From Cavenderia fasciculata (lineage: Eukaryota; Evosea; Eumycetozoa; Acytosteliales; Cavenderiaceae), in NCBI RefSeq assembly GCF_000203815.1, contig NW_004457624.1, positions 2,914,001 through 2,978,000 on the forward strand: a stretch of DNA of 64,000 nt, written 5' to 3'. The notes under the pieces were generated by a model, which saw only the letters and a list, made by a program, of their open reading frames with translations, had not been told where the DNA came from and ran no database searches. The position numbers and the translations under genes are program-made. This document shows positions 37,401 to 46,924 of this stretch, in pieces. How positions within the stretch are numbered: the first letter of the stretch is position 1; each line of letters opens with the position of its first letter.

Positions 37401-38685
37401 CAATGATATGTAAAGATGAACAAGCAAAACTAAATGACAAATGTTTGGTTGTACAACAATGAAGCAAGTGGTTAAAAGGAAAGAGATGGGTGGTGCATTG
37501 GTAATGAAAAAAAAAAGATAATCAAAAGAAATGGTGCAAAAAAGAGGAGCAATGATAGTGATTTTTAATTATTTGATGGATATAGGAAGTGTTGTTAACC
37601 GGATAGGTGAGTGAAACAAACTAATAAAAGGTAGAGGTTTTGAGTGTCCAGTGATATTAATACTGGTTGATAATATTAGGAATGGTTGGAAATGGATTGA
37701 CCAACAACACTGAGGCAAGTGAAGGCCTGTAATGTGAGAACAAACAAACAAAACAAAATGACTAGATTTGAATGATGGTGATTGGTTGGTGTAGCAATTA
37801 GGTATGTTTGACAAAAGTAGTGGATAAGATGGAAAAGGAGATGGTTGATAAAAATAAAAGGTTGTCGAGTGATAAAGAGTGAGTGTAGCTTGGTGAATGG
37901 GCAATGGTATTTGATTTGGATCAAAGGATTATAAATATATCAATGAACAAAAGGTCGATGATATAAAATATGAACAAACAAAACAAAATTGCAAATGTTT
38001 AGTGTTTGGTTGGTTCGAAAGTGGTTAAAAGGAAAGAGATGGGTGGTGCATTGATTGGTGATGGTGTTTGGTTGGTGTAAGAAATAGACTGGCCAATAAT
38101 GAGGCAAGTGTCAAGTGGTCAAAAGGAAAGGAGATGGGTGAAAAAAAGGTAATAGTTGAAAGAGGAGAATGTAGTGCAATATCCGATGGAATGTTAAAAT
38201 GGAAACAAAAGTTGTTGATAAAATATAAATTTAATGAAATATGAATAAAATTGTGTTTATATTACCTTGAGGAGCATCGGCTGGAGTACCTAACAAAAAA
38301 AAAAAGAGAGGAAATTTAGTGTCCACACACACATATTGATTTGGGATTAATTTGTACATACTTTTCGTGAGCTTTTCGATTGATTCAAGAAGAGAATAGG
38401 CAGAACCATCTTTGAATTTATAGGGACCGTCTGACTGAGTTAATCTTGCAAAGGTAAGATTTTTCAAAAACTGCCCTTTGATGGATTGATCTTTCAATGC
38501 TTGAGCATAGTCCTCCCCATCGGATTGATTTTTTGCCCATCCATACACTTCTTCAATATTCCACTGTTCCCAAGTCTTTGATTTGTCCTGTATAGGGTTG
38601 GGATTGTCTGAAACAAAAAAAATGGTCAATTTCTTATTAATAACTATTTTTGTTCCAAATATAACTTACGAGTGCCAGACATTTG
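34490..38685 (-). CDS. SAM-like/P-loop ATPase/nuclease-like gene (Crinkler-RHS type)
   Basis: A multi-exon minus-strand gene with about seven exons and GT-AG introns. The N-terminal exons (about 38685-38363) encode a SAM-like helical domain (WNIEEVYGWAKN). A 24-base exon lies near 38290-38267. After a long intron the main exon (about 36373-35548) has a Walker A motif, GPQGFGKS, and a Walker B-like VYWVFD. The last exons (about 35215-34492) contain a VDFFLWTD segment and a QVTVAATHK segment, as in the restriction-endonuclease fold of Crinkler/RHS proteins. These families are known as secreted or mobile-element-linked effectors. Here the gene lies wholly inside the capsid-bearing element. It looks nearly whole, with about one break. 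Function is unproved. Confidence 0.6.
36600..38230. repeat. Tandem repeat of about 560 bp in the long intron
   Basis: 37091-37410 and 37653-37965 are about 90% alike, both containing TGATTGGTTGGTGTAGCAAT and TTTGATTTGGATCAAAGGAT. Shorter blocks such as AAAGAGGAGCAATGATAGTG recur at about 36700, 36980 and 37545. Partial units extend from 36600 to about 38110. Open frames through it are shadows. Confidence 0.85.
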
Positions 38686-39300
38686 TTCTTCTTTTGGTGG
38701 TTGAGTGTTAGAGTACAAGAGATAATATATGAATTAATGTCAAAGAAATAAGGATAAAAAGGCAATAAATGAGCAAATGTGGTAAGGAATGTTATATGGC
38801 GGATATATATTTATAAATTAAAATACTAGGAGTGAAAAAAGAGAGGGAATGAATATATATGTACAAGATACTGGTGTCTCTTTAACTGATGAATAGATAA
38901 ATATGAAATATATGAATAAATGGCAAAAAAAAAGAACAAATAAAAGGTATCAGAAATACATAATAACACTGCTGCTGCTGATTCTGCGGTATGGTGCTTC
39001 TATCATCAGACTCCAAGAAAAAAAAATATTATATTATAATTATTAAAAAAATGGTGGTTTTATTTTATATAAATAAAAATCATTAGAATGTCTAATGGGT
39101 GAGTGATGATAACACAAGACTTTAATATTAGGGTTGATGGTGTGATTAACAGATGACTTGAACCACAACACCACCAGTAACTAAAGTAAAGCAAAGAGTA
39201 TCATGATGGGGTGGTGGGGGAATCTGACGAATGACAATCATGTGCAAGACGAATATGAGTGGTTAAATAGAAGATAGATGCATAGTTATCATTACTTACC
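38686..39300. other. Non-coding stretch in the element
   Basis: AT-rich, no gene seen. It is probably the promoter of the SAM/ATPase gene and the remainder of the transcript that starts at 39600. Confidence 0.4.
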
Positions 39301-39600
39301 TCTACTGCTGCTGTGTTGATGCGATAGCGATTGTTGTTGCTGCTGTTGTTGTTTAATTAAAAGTTGTTGAACAGCCAGATAGAGCTTCTTTGCAGGTGCT
39401 ACGACTATGCCACATTTACTAAAATCAGCCTCTGTAAACACTGCGATACTTTCTCCATCTACATCATTATCAAGAAGCATCTGGGCATATTCTTCTCTTA
39501 CTTGAACTTCTTTTGTAGCCCATTCTTTTACTTGTTTTGCTGACCATCGTTTGAAATCGCTTTGTGATGCAATTTCTGTTATTGTCTTGGCATTATACAT
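39301..39600 (-). CDS. Second SAM-domain exon, orphan
   Basis: 100 codons starting MYNAKTITEI with WSAKQVKEWA, a typical SAM start, through VAPAKKLYLAVQQLL, then a Gln run. It ends at a good donor (GGTAAGT), but no downstream exon is obvious. It may be a short SAM-only gene or an alternative 5' exon of the ATPase gene next to it. SAM domains form homo- and hetero-oligomers, so the pair could assemble together (inference). Confidence 0.5.
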
Positions 39601-39912
39601 GTTATGATTAAAAGAGATGCCGTGAGATAATAGAAAACATGATGTTGTTGTGATGGATACTTTGTCTTATGTGAACAAAGATTAGTACTACTAAAGAGGG
39701 TAGTCTTCTATTATAGATAGAGGTCCTATATATTCAGCTCAACTTTGAACGATAACAGCAATTTATATTTAATATACCAACATTCTATGATGACAATAAC
39801 ATTCAACCTATTACATACAACATTGATAATCAATGTTTTGTCTATTGTAATTGCTAGAACCACTCTCACTAAAGCATTCTCGTTTATCATCCAATCCATG
39901 TTATATTTCAAC

Positions 39913-40540
39913 TTTGTATGTCTATTCATACAACCAAATCCATATCGTAAGAATTGGTAAACTGGTTACACTCTGTGTTGATTCACCTCCAACCTTGACA
40001 ATGCAAACTACAGCTTCAGAAGTATATACTGATGTTTTTATTCCTGAAAGATTTAGACCTCCCAATATTCAAATAGTCACAGTGTCAACATACCAAAAAC
40101 AATCTCCAACTTTATTTATTCATCCATGTAGAATCTGTTGTATGTTAGATGGACAATTGATAATCCAAAATAGTGATGGAAGTGGAATACCTTGTGATGC
40201 CAACCAATCTTTTTCCATTGATCCATTTTCTATGAGCTATGTTTGCATATAATTTCAATCCAATTATGGTTAAAATTATGAATTTATAATCCAAAATCTA
40301 AAATCAAACCAATATTTTTCTATTTTTCTAAAATAATCTTAACTTTTTTAACCTTTATAATTCTATCCAAAATATTAAAAGTTAATAATTAATTCTCAAA
40401 AATAATAAAATACAATAAAAATATATATTTCTAAAAATAAATTAACTATTTTAACTTATTTAATATATAATGAGCCCTGCAAGGGCGAATGCTTGTAAAC
40501 TTTTTTGGGACGCCAGCGATCCAACGCCCGACCCACACAC
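39913..40540 (-). repeat. Right terminal inverted repeat
   Basis: Reverse complement of 27668-28298. On the plus strand it reads the last 110 or so codons of the fibre-like protein (IHIVRIGKLVTLCVDSPPT to the stop at 40252), without the rest of that gene. The tip GTGTGTGGG is at 40532-40540 on the minus strand. Confidence 0.92.
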
Positions 40541-41290
40541 AAATGCGCCAAAGAATTCCACATTAGGTTACACTGTATAGATAGAATATCTTTTCTTTCT
40601 GGCCGAATCGTAGGGACGGGGAAGCTCGAGAGATTCCCCCAACATTCAATATTCCCAGCCAACCACAGTGTAATGACCGAGGTAGCCCAACGCTGCATTC
40701 TACCCCTCTATGGAGACAAGATTTGGAAACGTCAGATCTCTCTCTATGTGTCCTACCCATCATTGCGTCGATGTTGCCAGGATCTCTACTTTTTAAATGA
40801 ACTCGATCACATCAAAATCAGCGTTCCCTTTGAACAAGATCCACTATTTGGGATTTGTCAAGAACAACACCGTAGAATTTCATTAGAGCAAGCAATCAAT
40901 AATACTTCTACAAAGGTTAAACAAAGACATGATGGACAAGAAGAGGATTCAGAGGAAGAGGAAGAGGAAGAAGAAAATGATGATCAAGAAGAAGAGTATG
41001 ACGACAAAGAGGAGGAGGAACAATATTATAAAGAAAACAAACAATACACCAAAAAAAGATCTCCTACTCCTCCATCTCCACCTATGCAAAAGGTTTTGAG
41101 TAAAATGCAACCCAAAGTTATAAAAACCACCAATATAATTCCACCTCCTTCTTCTTCTTCTCCTTCTTCTTCATTTCCTACTCCTCCTTCACTTCCTCTT
41201 CCAGTATCTAAAAAACCTGAACCAGATCTGGCACATCTAGATGCAACACAAATTTCCCAATTGTTCCAACAATTTGAATCAAATTTTTGA
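40541..41290 (+). pseudogene. PKGFD-family gene, 3' half, split by the element
   Basis: Begins with the second AAATGC, which is the right copy of the target duplication. It then continues the family sequence: KEFHIRLHCIDRISFLSG, QHSIFPANHSVMTEVAQRCIL, then an acidic stretch, a Ser/Pro stretch and a stop at 41290. The intact relatives have KKFSIELHLLDGHPFLRG and QSIFPAYPRVMAECVRRCIL at the same places. The half-gene is open to the stop, which argues for a recent split. Confidence 0.8.
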
Positions 41291-41334
41291 AAAGGTTTGA
41301 TTCCATCATCAATTCCCAACAACAACAACAATTA

Positions 41335-41520
41335 CCAACACAGCCAAATTAGATTAAAAATAAAAATAGTTTTTTTAAATAAACTATAGTTTTTATTTAT
41401 TTAGTTGCTAGTTTCAAAAGCAATCCAATTAAAAGAGATTTCTTCCAATTGACCATTATCTCAACTTCAAAATGAGAATTGTGAAACCATCATCTGTAAT
41501 AATAATAATATCTATTTTCA
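41335..41520 (-). pseudogene. 3' fragment of a discoidin gene
   Basis: Nearly the same as 46845-47030, the 3' end and downstream region of the intact discoidin gene (shared AAGCAATCCAATTAAAAGA and CCAAATTAGATTAAA blocks). The match is lost at about 41500, so only the last 35 or so codons were copied. It lies between two PKGFD-family genes. Confidence 0.85.
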
Positions 41521-41575
41521 TTTTCTTGTCTACATTGTGTGAAACTTTATACATCCTTTGACATCTACATTTTTA

Positions 41576-43143
41576 TTAATAATAATGATGTTTTGGTAAA
41601 TTATCTTTTGGAATGTTTTTGTCAACAAAAGGATGTTGTTGGTGTTGTGATTGCTGAATAAAATGTGGGCTAGGTTTGTTGTTGAAATTTTGTTGATTAC
41701 TTTGTGGCAGTAAAGGTATCGATTGTTGATGAGAGTAATGGGGTGCATCTGATGTAGGGATTGATGGTGGTGGTGGTGGTGGTGGATAACTATGGTGATT
41801 GTATGGTGGGTATCGTGGAGGAAGGGGGTTTACCGGTATGGAACTTGGTGGAGGAAGTGTTGGTTGAGAATATGGCATTTGATTTGATTGGTGATTAGGG
41901 TTGGCTTGTGGTCGCTGTTGATCAGGTAATTGGTTTGATTGGTGATTAGAGTTGATTTGAGGTCGTTGTTGATGATCTGTGAGTCTTTGTTGATCTGGCA
42001 ATTGATTTGGTTGGTGGTTAGGGTTGATTTGTAGTCGTTGATGGTCTGACATTTGTTGGTTGATTTGGAGTCGTTGTTGTTCTGATATTTGTTGGGTGAT
42101 TTGTTGGGTGATTTGGCTTTGCAGTGCAATAAATTGTTGTTGGAAAAATTGCATCATCGAACTGCTTTCCATAAGTTGTTGATTTACAGTTGGTGTTGTT
42201 GTTGTTTCTATTGTTGGATCTGGATCTTTGGTCTTGCTGTCTGCAAGTTTAGGTGAGCTTGTTTTTAATAGTTTGGATGGTCGTTTTTTCTTTTTCGTTT
42301 CTTCTTGTTGGTCCTCTTGTTCTTCCTCGTCATCATCATCATCATCATCATCATCGTCCTCGCTATTTTCTTCGTCTTGGTCATCTTCATCATCTTGTGT
42401 TTTGGTGGGAATGGGGAAATCGTTGTGGATGGCTTTAAAGAGTGGTGTATCTGGCTCGCGCTCGCGGCAGATTCCGTAGAGCGGATCGTCCTTTGAAAGA
42501 TCGGCAAGAGATATGTGGCGCTTTTCCTTGAGGTAGTTGAGGTCTTGGCAGGTTCGTCGGAATGTGGGATAACATACATAGAGAGAGACTGATCTTTTCC
42601 AACAACGGTCGCCATGCATTGACAATATACAGCGACGGGCGCACTCGACCATCACACTAGGGTAGGCCGGGAATATAGATTGATCGGGAGACTGAAACTT
42701 ACCAGTACACACAATATGGCCTGACAGAAAGGGAAGGTCATCCAACACGTGCAGCTCTATCGAGAATATCTTGATACATTTCTCTAGGTACGTCTCGACG
42801 CCACGTACCTTGGGACGCTTGATCAAGTGATCTGCGAGCATCACTAGTAAAGATTCATTGACAATGAGATGATATATATTCTTGATTTTAATACATTTGC
42901 CAAAATCTGATACTGCTATCGTTGATGTCCCTATATTTAATAAAAGAATGAAGAAGAAGAAGAAGAAGATAAACAATATTAGTCATTGATCAAGCTGTGT
43001 GTGTGTATAAATATTTGAGTAAACCAACCCGATGACTTTACTTCCACGACATCAAATCCCTTTGGAGGTGTTGATTGTCTCATATTGCGTTCATTTACTA
43101 TTTTTTGTATTGTAAGTGTTTTTAAACTATTTTTTTGTTGCAT
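41576..43143 (-). CDS. PKGFD-family protein, copy 2
   Basis: Two exons: 43143-43029 (MQQKNSLKTL...TPPKGFDVVEVKSS) and 42930-41576, with a GTTGGT donor and an ATAG acceptor. The conserved core, in the first 170 or so codons of exon 2, runs FGKC, YHLIVNES, YLEKCIKIFSIELHVLDDLP, QSIFPAYPSVMVECARRC, RCWKRSVSLYVCYP, DPLYGICRER. Six or more Cys and the paired Cys/His suggest a folded, perhaps metal-binding, unit, but I recognise no known domain. An Asp/Glu run follows, then a Lys patch, then a long Gln/Asn/Pro tail. It could be a nuclear protein (inference from the tail only). Confidence 0.65.
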
Positions 43144-43311
43144 CGTTTTAACGTTTCTATAATATTGTTGATTAATGTCCAATATTATGAACAAATAAGT
43201 CTATAATAAAATAATAAAACTAAAAAAACAATCTGTATGTACTTGAAAACATCTCAATGATAGATTGTTGTTGATCACGAACTAGTCGAGGGCAAATTGA
43301 AAAAATTTTGG

Positions 43312-43327
43312 GGCGATATATATCGCC
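43312..43327. repeat. 16-bp perfect palindrome
   Basis: GGCGATATATATCGCC lies in the 380-base gap between two PKGFD genes, followed by CTCAGAACATTGGG. A related CGCCTCAGAA occurs at about 63440. No other feature is seen in this gap. Confidence 0.85.
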
Positions 43328-43520
43328 TCAGAACATTGGGCTCAAAAAAATATATGTTCGAAATCGAGCCAGGGTTACCTGAAGATACTCAAGATCACAA
43401 ATGATTGTTTGTGTTGATCAAAATAGAATTATAATTTATTGGTATTTAAATTAATTGTTTACAATTTCAGAGATGAATGAACAAATATTAAGATCACGAG
43501 GACAAACAATGCGCTGTTTG

Positions 43521-44727
43521 TCACCAAGTCATTGGCATTTGGCTGAATTGATTATATTGATGTTGGTCAGCATGTTGTTGTTGTTGTTGTTGAGGTTGTT
43601 GTTGAGGTTGTAGATTAAATTGGTGGAGTTGTTGTTGATTAATTTGAAGTTGGTGATTCAGATTAGTTGTGAGTTGGGCAATTTGTTGTTGCATTTGAAG
43701 GAATTGTTGTTGCATTTGAAGGAGTGGATTATTTTCATTCTTGGGTTGAGGTTTTTCCTTTTCCTCCTCTTCGTCCTCCTCCTCCTCTTCTTCTTCATCT
43801 TCCTCTTCCTCTTCCTCCTCCTCCTCCTCCTCCTCCTCTTCACCCTCTTGACCCGAATTCATTTGGTTTGCCATGGCTCTGGCTATGTCAATGTCACTCC
43901 TTCTTTCGTGGCAAATGCCCGAAAGAGGATCATCAATTGCATCTGAATGTTCGGGTGTTGGCAGCTGGCATCTCTTCATTAAATAGGATACATCGAGGCA
44001 AACCCTCCCCATTTCAGGGTAAGAGACATACATTGGGATAGATCTTCGAAGGCAACGTTCTGGATGGAGGGATAGGATGCATCGACGAACGCATTCAGCC
44101 ATGACGCGTGGATAGGCGGGGAAGATTGATTGGTTGGGGTCTCTGAAAATGCCACAGCATATGATCTTGCCTCTTAAAAAGGGATGGCCGTCCAACAGGT
44201 GCAGCTCGATCGAGAACTTCTTGATACACTCTGAGAGGTAAGTGTGATATGGACCTAGGTAGGAGGAGCCCTTTTTCATGGAAGCCAGGTGGTCTGCTAA
44301 TAACCCGAGCCAGTACTCGTTGACAATGAGATAATATTGGGAACCGATTTTAGCACATTTGCCCACATCCGATTTACTAAGGTGATCTATTTATAAAATA
44401 AAAATAATATTATCAGAGTCGAGAGAGATACAAAAACATTGTAAGTAAAAAAAACGTTTGATTTGATTGTGTCGAAATTTGGTATTATCATATTTAAATA
44501 TAAAAGTAATTACTTTTTTTTTTTGTAAAACATTCCATCATGTCGAAACCTTTTGGAACTTCACGAGAGGATGCAGATGTTTCTGATGTTGGAGATACCT
44601 TTTTCTCCTTTTTAATTGGTATGTCAGCAGCTACCATCTTTTTGGGTTGTGTTGAAAGTACTCTTAATCTCTGGTTCCTTTCTTTAATAATAGCAGCTGA
44701 TTTTTTAGTTTTTAATATATTTGTCAT
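43521..44727 (-). CDS. PKGFD-family protein, copy 3
   Basis: Exon 1 is about 44727-44511 (MTNILKTKKS...VPKGFDMMECF), with a GTAATT donor. Exon 2 is about 44388-43521, starting DHLSKSDVGKCAKIG. The core matches copy 2: YYLIVNEY, SECIKKFSIELHLLDGHPFL, QSIFPAYPRVMAECVRRCIL, RCLRRSIPMYVSYP, DPLSGICHER. A long Glu run follows and then a Gln-rich tail, replacing the Asp/Lys/Gln tail of copy 2. The core is therefore conserved and the tail free to vary. Same strand as copy 2, about 380 bases upstream of it. Function unknown. Confidence 0.65.
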
Positions 44728-45200
44728 TGATATATATATTTATACAAACGTTCTAATACTATCTCTCTCTCTTTTCTATTTTTTGTAACATCTCTCCTCT
44801 TTGACCCAAGGTGGCAAGGTACAATAGGAGAGAAAGAAACTAAAAAAAAAAAAAAATTACAAAAGCTAAAATGTATTGTTGGTTGATTTAATCATGCCCG
44901 AGCAATCACCAGTCTATTAATGAGGGTAGAGGGGGGCACAATGAACCAATATAATAAAGAGTCTATGCACAGAATGATTTGGCCCATGATAAATATATAT
45001 CGCCCCAAGAAAAAACTGTTTTTGTGGATGGCCATCATCAAAAGGCACCCCTTTGAGCTCCTTCAGCCCCCTGTTCACAGCCTTCAACTTTTGACAATGG
45101 CCTCTCAAACCATGAAGATCTCGACAGAGTTTATTTTTTAAAAAAAAACAATAAAAATTTGGCGGCAAGACCAAGGTAGCACTTGTGATAAAATGAATAT
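44728..45200. other. Gap without a clear gene
   Basis: AT-rich to 44900. From 44917 to 45174 an 85-codon minus frame (KLCRDLHGLRGHCQKLKAVN) has coding-like composition and a run of sense codons, but no relative I recognise. Likely debris. Confidence 0.35.
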
Positions 45201-45207
45201 TTATATT

Positions 45208-45640
45208 TTATTTTATTTTTTCAACGAGATTAATTCCAAGTGATAAGATTAGTAGAAGTGATTGATTGGACAAGGTTATTAATAGAGAGTGATTGGTATT
45301 CAGCGGTATAGGTATAGGCGGTACTTGGAATGCCATCAACATATACACTGGATACAGGTTCAGAGACACCAAAAATGACGACAGTAGAGATGGTGGCATT
45401 GCTAACACAGGATCCTGCAAAAGAGACGGATGATTCAAATGCGTATTGTCCAAGAGTAGAGTCATAATAGGCTTGAAGATCAATGACAGTGTATTGACCA
45501 TTGGTAGATATGGTGGATTATTTGGATCAAATGAACCAAATGACATCATTTTAATGTTCTTGCTATTGCTATCAATCCAAACACCATCAAATGGATTGGT
45601 GTTGCCGAGTTGTACCTAGATTCTTTTTCCTTTTAAAGAT
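45208..45640 (-). pseudogene. Alpha-glucosidase gene fragment
   Basis: 45225-45505 is nearly identical to 48230-48505, the 3' coding end of the intact alpha-glucosidase gene. It then jumps at about 45508 to sequence matching 49530-49670 (the GGTGGATTATTTGGATCAAA block and the catalytic-site region). About 1 kb of the gene is missing between. It is a dead partial duplicate. Confidence 0.85.
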
Positions 45641-45703
45641 ATCTATAACTACAATCTAAACAAAGAGGATTAAGCAAAATCAACAATAATAATAATAATC
45701 ACC

Positions 45704-45723
45704 AAGATCTTGATCAAGATCTT
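45704..45723. repeat. 20-bp perfect palindrome
   Basis: AAGATCTTGATCAAGATCTT, fully self-complementary, next to an AATAAT microsatellite. Function unknown. Confidence 0.9.
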
Positions 45724-46117
45724 ACCTTGATAATGGCATCAGTCAATGTCGGACACAGTCTTTTGGAAAGATTACTACATCTCAAGGTGTAAATGATAAT
45801 ATATAAAGGAATAGGTTCAAACAGACAAATCTGTGTTGATTAGACTCGAGTACCAACAAAAGATGTAATCTTTTTTTAATATAATTAATTAATAATTAAT
45901 GCTACCATGGATAATTAAACTCTTTCAATAGACTGATCATATGGTTTGGGTCTAACCCTATACCTTACATTGCTATATAATATATATATAGACTACTACA
46001 TTTAATAATAATTATAAATCAACTGGTCATGGTATTATTACCAATTAATTTTCATTTATTTATCGCACTGCGATATTTTTTTGCATTCACACGATCATTG
46101 ACTTCTAAACAACAATC
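45724..46117. other. Intergenic stretch
   Basis: AT-rich, no gene seen. Confidence 0.5.
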
Positions 46118-46782
46118 ATGAACTTAACACAGTCCAGCTCAACTCACTCAGCAATAACAACAACATCAACAGAAATTATCACTATCGACGTAACACTGGT
46201 AACATTGAGCAAGACACAATCACAATTTGATTATGAAGGTGGCAACTGTACCCACGTGAATGGTAAATACATAGACTCTGGTATCAATCTATGGGTATTC
46301 GATCCGTACAACCCCGTGTATGGACTGGATGCCTTTCCATTTAACTTTTACAACTATCCCAGACACCAGAACAATATGACAAGTTTATTACAGATGTCAA
46401 CGCGATCTCTCTATAGGGATGCAAGTGGTTGTCATTGTAAAAGAACCATCAATGCAAGATGCTCTTGTTCCATCATTTCAATCTCTTGGTTCTCTATTGT
46501 TTCAAGAAGCTCAAAAGCATCAAAAATATGGTTGGTCGAAAGGGTGGTAGTGCAGTTGAATCTTTTGGAGATGATCCATCAAACATTGGAGAGGTCAAAG
46601 TTGAAGGTTATTTTACATCATACAATGGCCCAGTCAATGGATCGGTGGTCATAGAGTACAACGAGTCTGGCCGAGAAATAAAGAGGATGGACATGAACGA
46701 TCCCAATGGTGATTCTGTGAGGGAGGAGTTGGCAAGGATTACAAAAGAATTAAAAGAACAAGAGGCAATGCAATCACTTTAA
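46118..46782 (+). pseudogene. Unidentified coding sequence, probably disrupted
   Basis: The first 105 or so codons from the ATG at 46118 (to about 46430) look coding, for example NLWVFDPYNPVYGLDAFPFN. From about 46530 a different frame looks coding to the stop at 46782 (GEVKVEGYFTSYNGPVNGSV, then a charged ELARITKELKEQE helix). A third frame at 46440-46545 (SMQDALVPSFQSLGSLLFQ) lies between. No splice sites join them cleanly. I do not recognise the protein. Confidence 0.45.
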
Positions 46783-46924
46783 AGCAATAGAACTATAGTA
46801 ATTCAAAGATATACCTATCGATTACCTTGGGGATAAGTTTACCAACACAACCAAATTAGATTAAATAAAAATAAAAATAGTATTTTTTTAAATAAACAAA
46901 AGTTTTTATTAATTTATTTAATTT

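Larger units (their letters stand above)
27668..40540. mobile_element. Polinton-like capsid-bearing element (fossil)
   Basis: The ends are inverted repeats of about 630 bases (27668-28298 and 39913-40540), flanked by AAATGC on both sides. Starting from the outer tips, both begin GTGTGTGGG. The left half carries a virion module, mostly on the minus strand: fibre-like, small basic, packaging ATPase, small unknown, major capsid and penton-like proteins. The right half carries a SAM/P-loop/nuclease-like gene. No family-B polymerase, integrase or adenain-type protease is recognised. The copy is partly broken, with a handful of breaks in the capsid genes and the small plus-strand genes. The ends differ by only a few percent and the host gene halves are still open, so the insertion looks recent. 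Host gene, ends and duplication together set the borders. Confidence 0.85.

Noticed and set aside
36600-38230. CRISPR-like repeat array
   Set aside because: Units of about 560 bases with no short repeat/spacer pattern, within a eukaryotic intron.
27668-40540. LTR retrotransposon
   Set aside because: Ends are inverted rather than direct repeats, the duplication is six bases, and no reverse transcriptase is seen.
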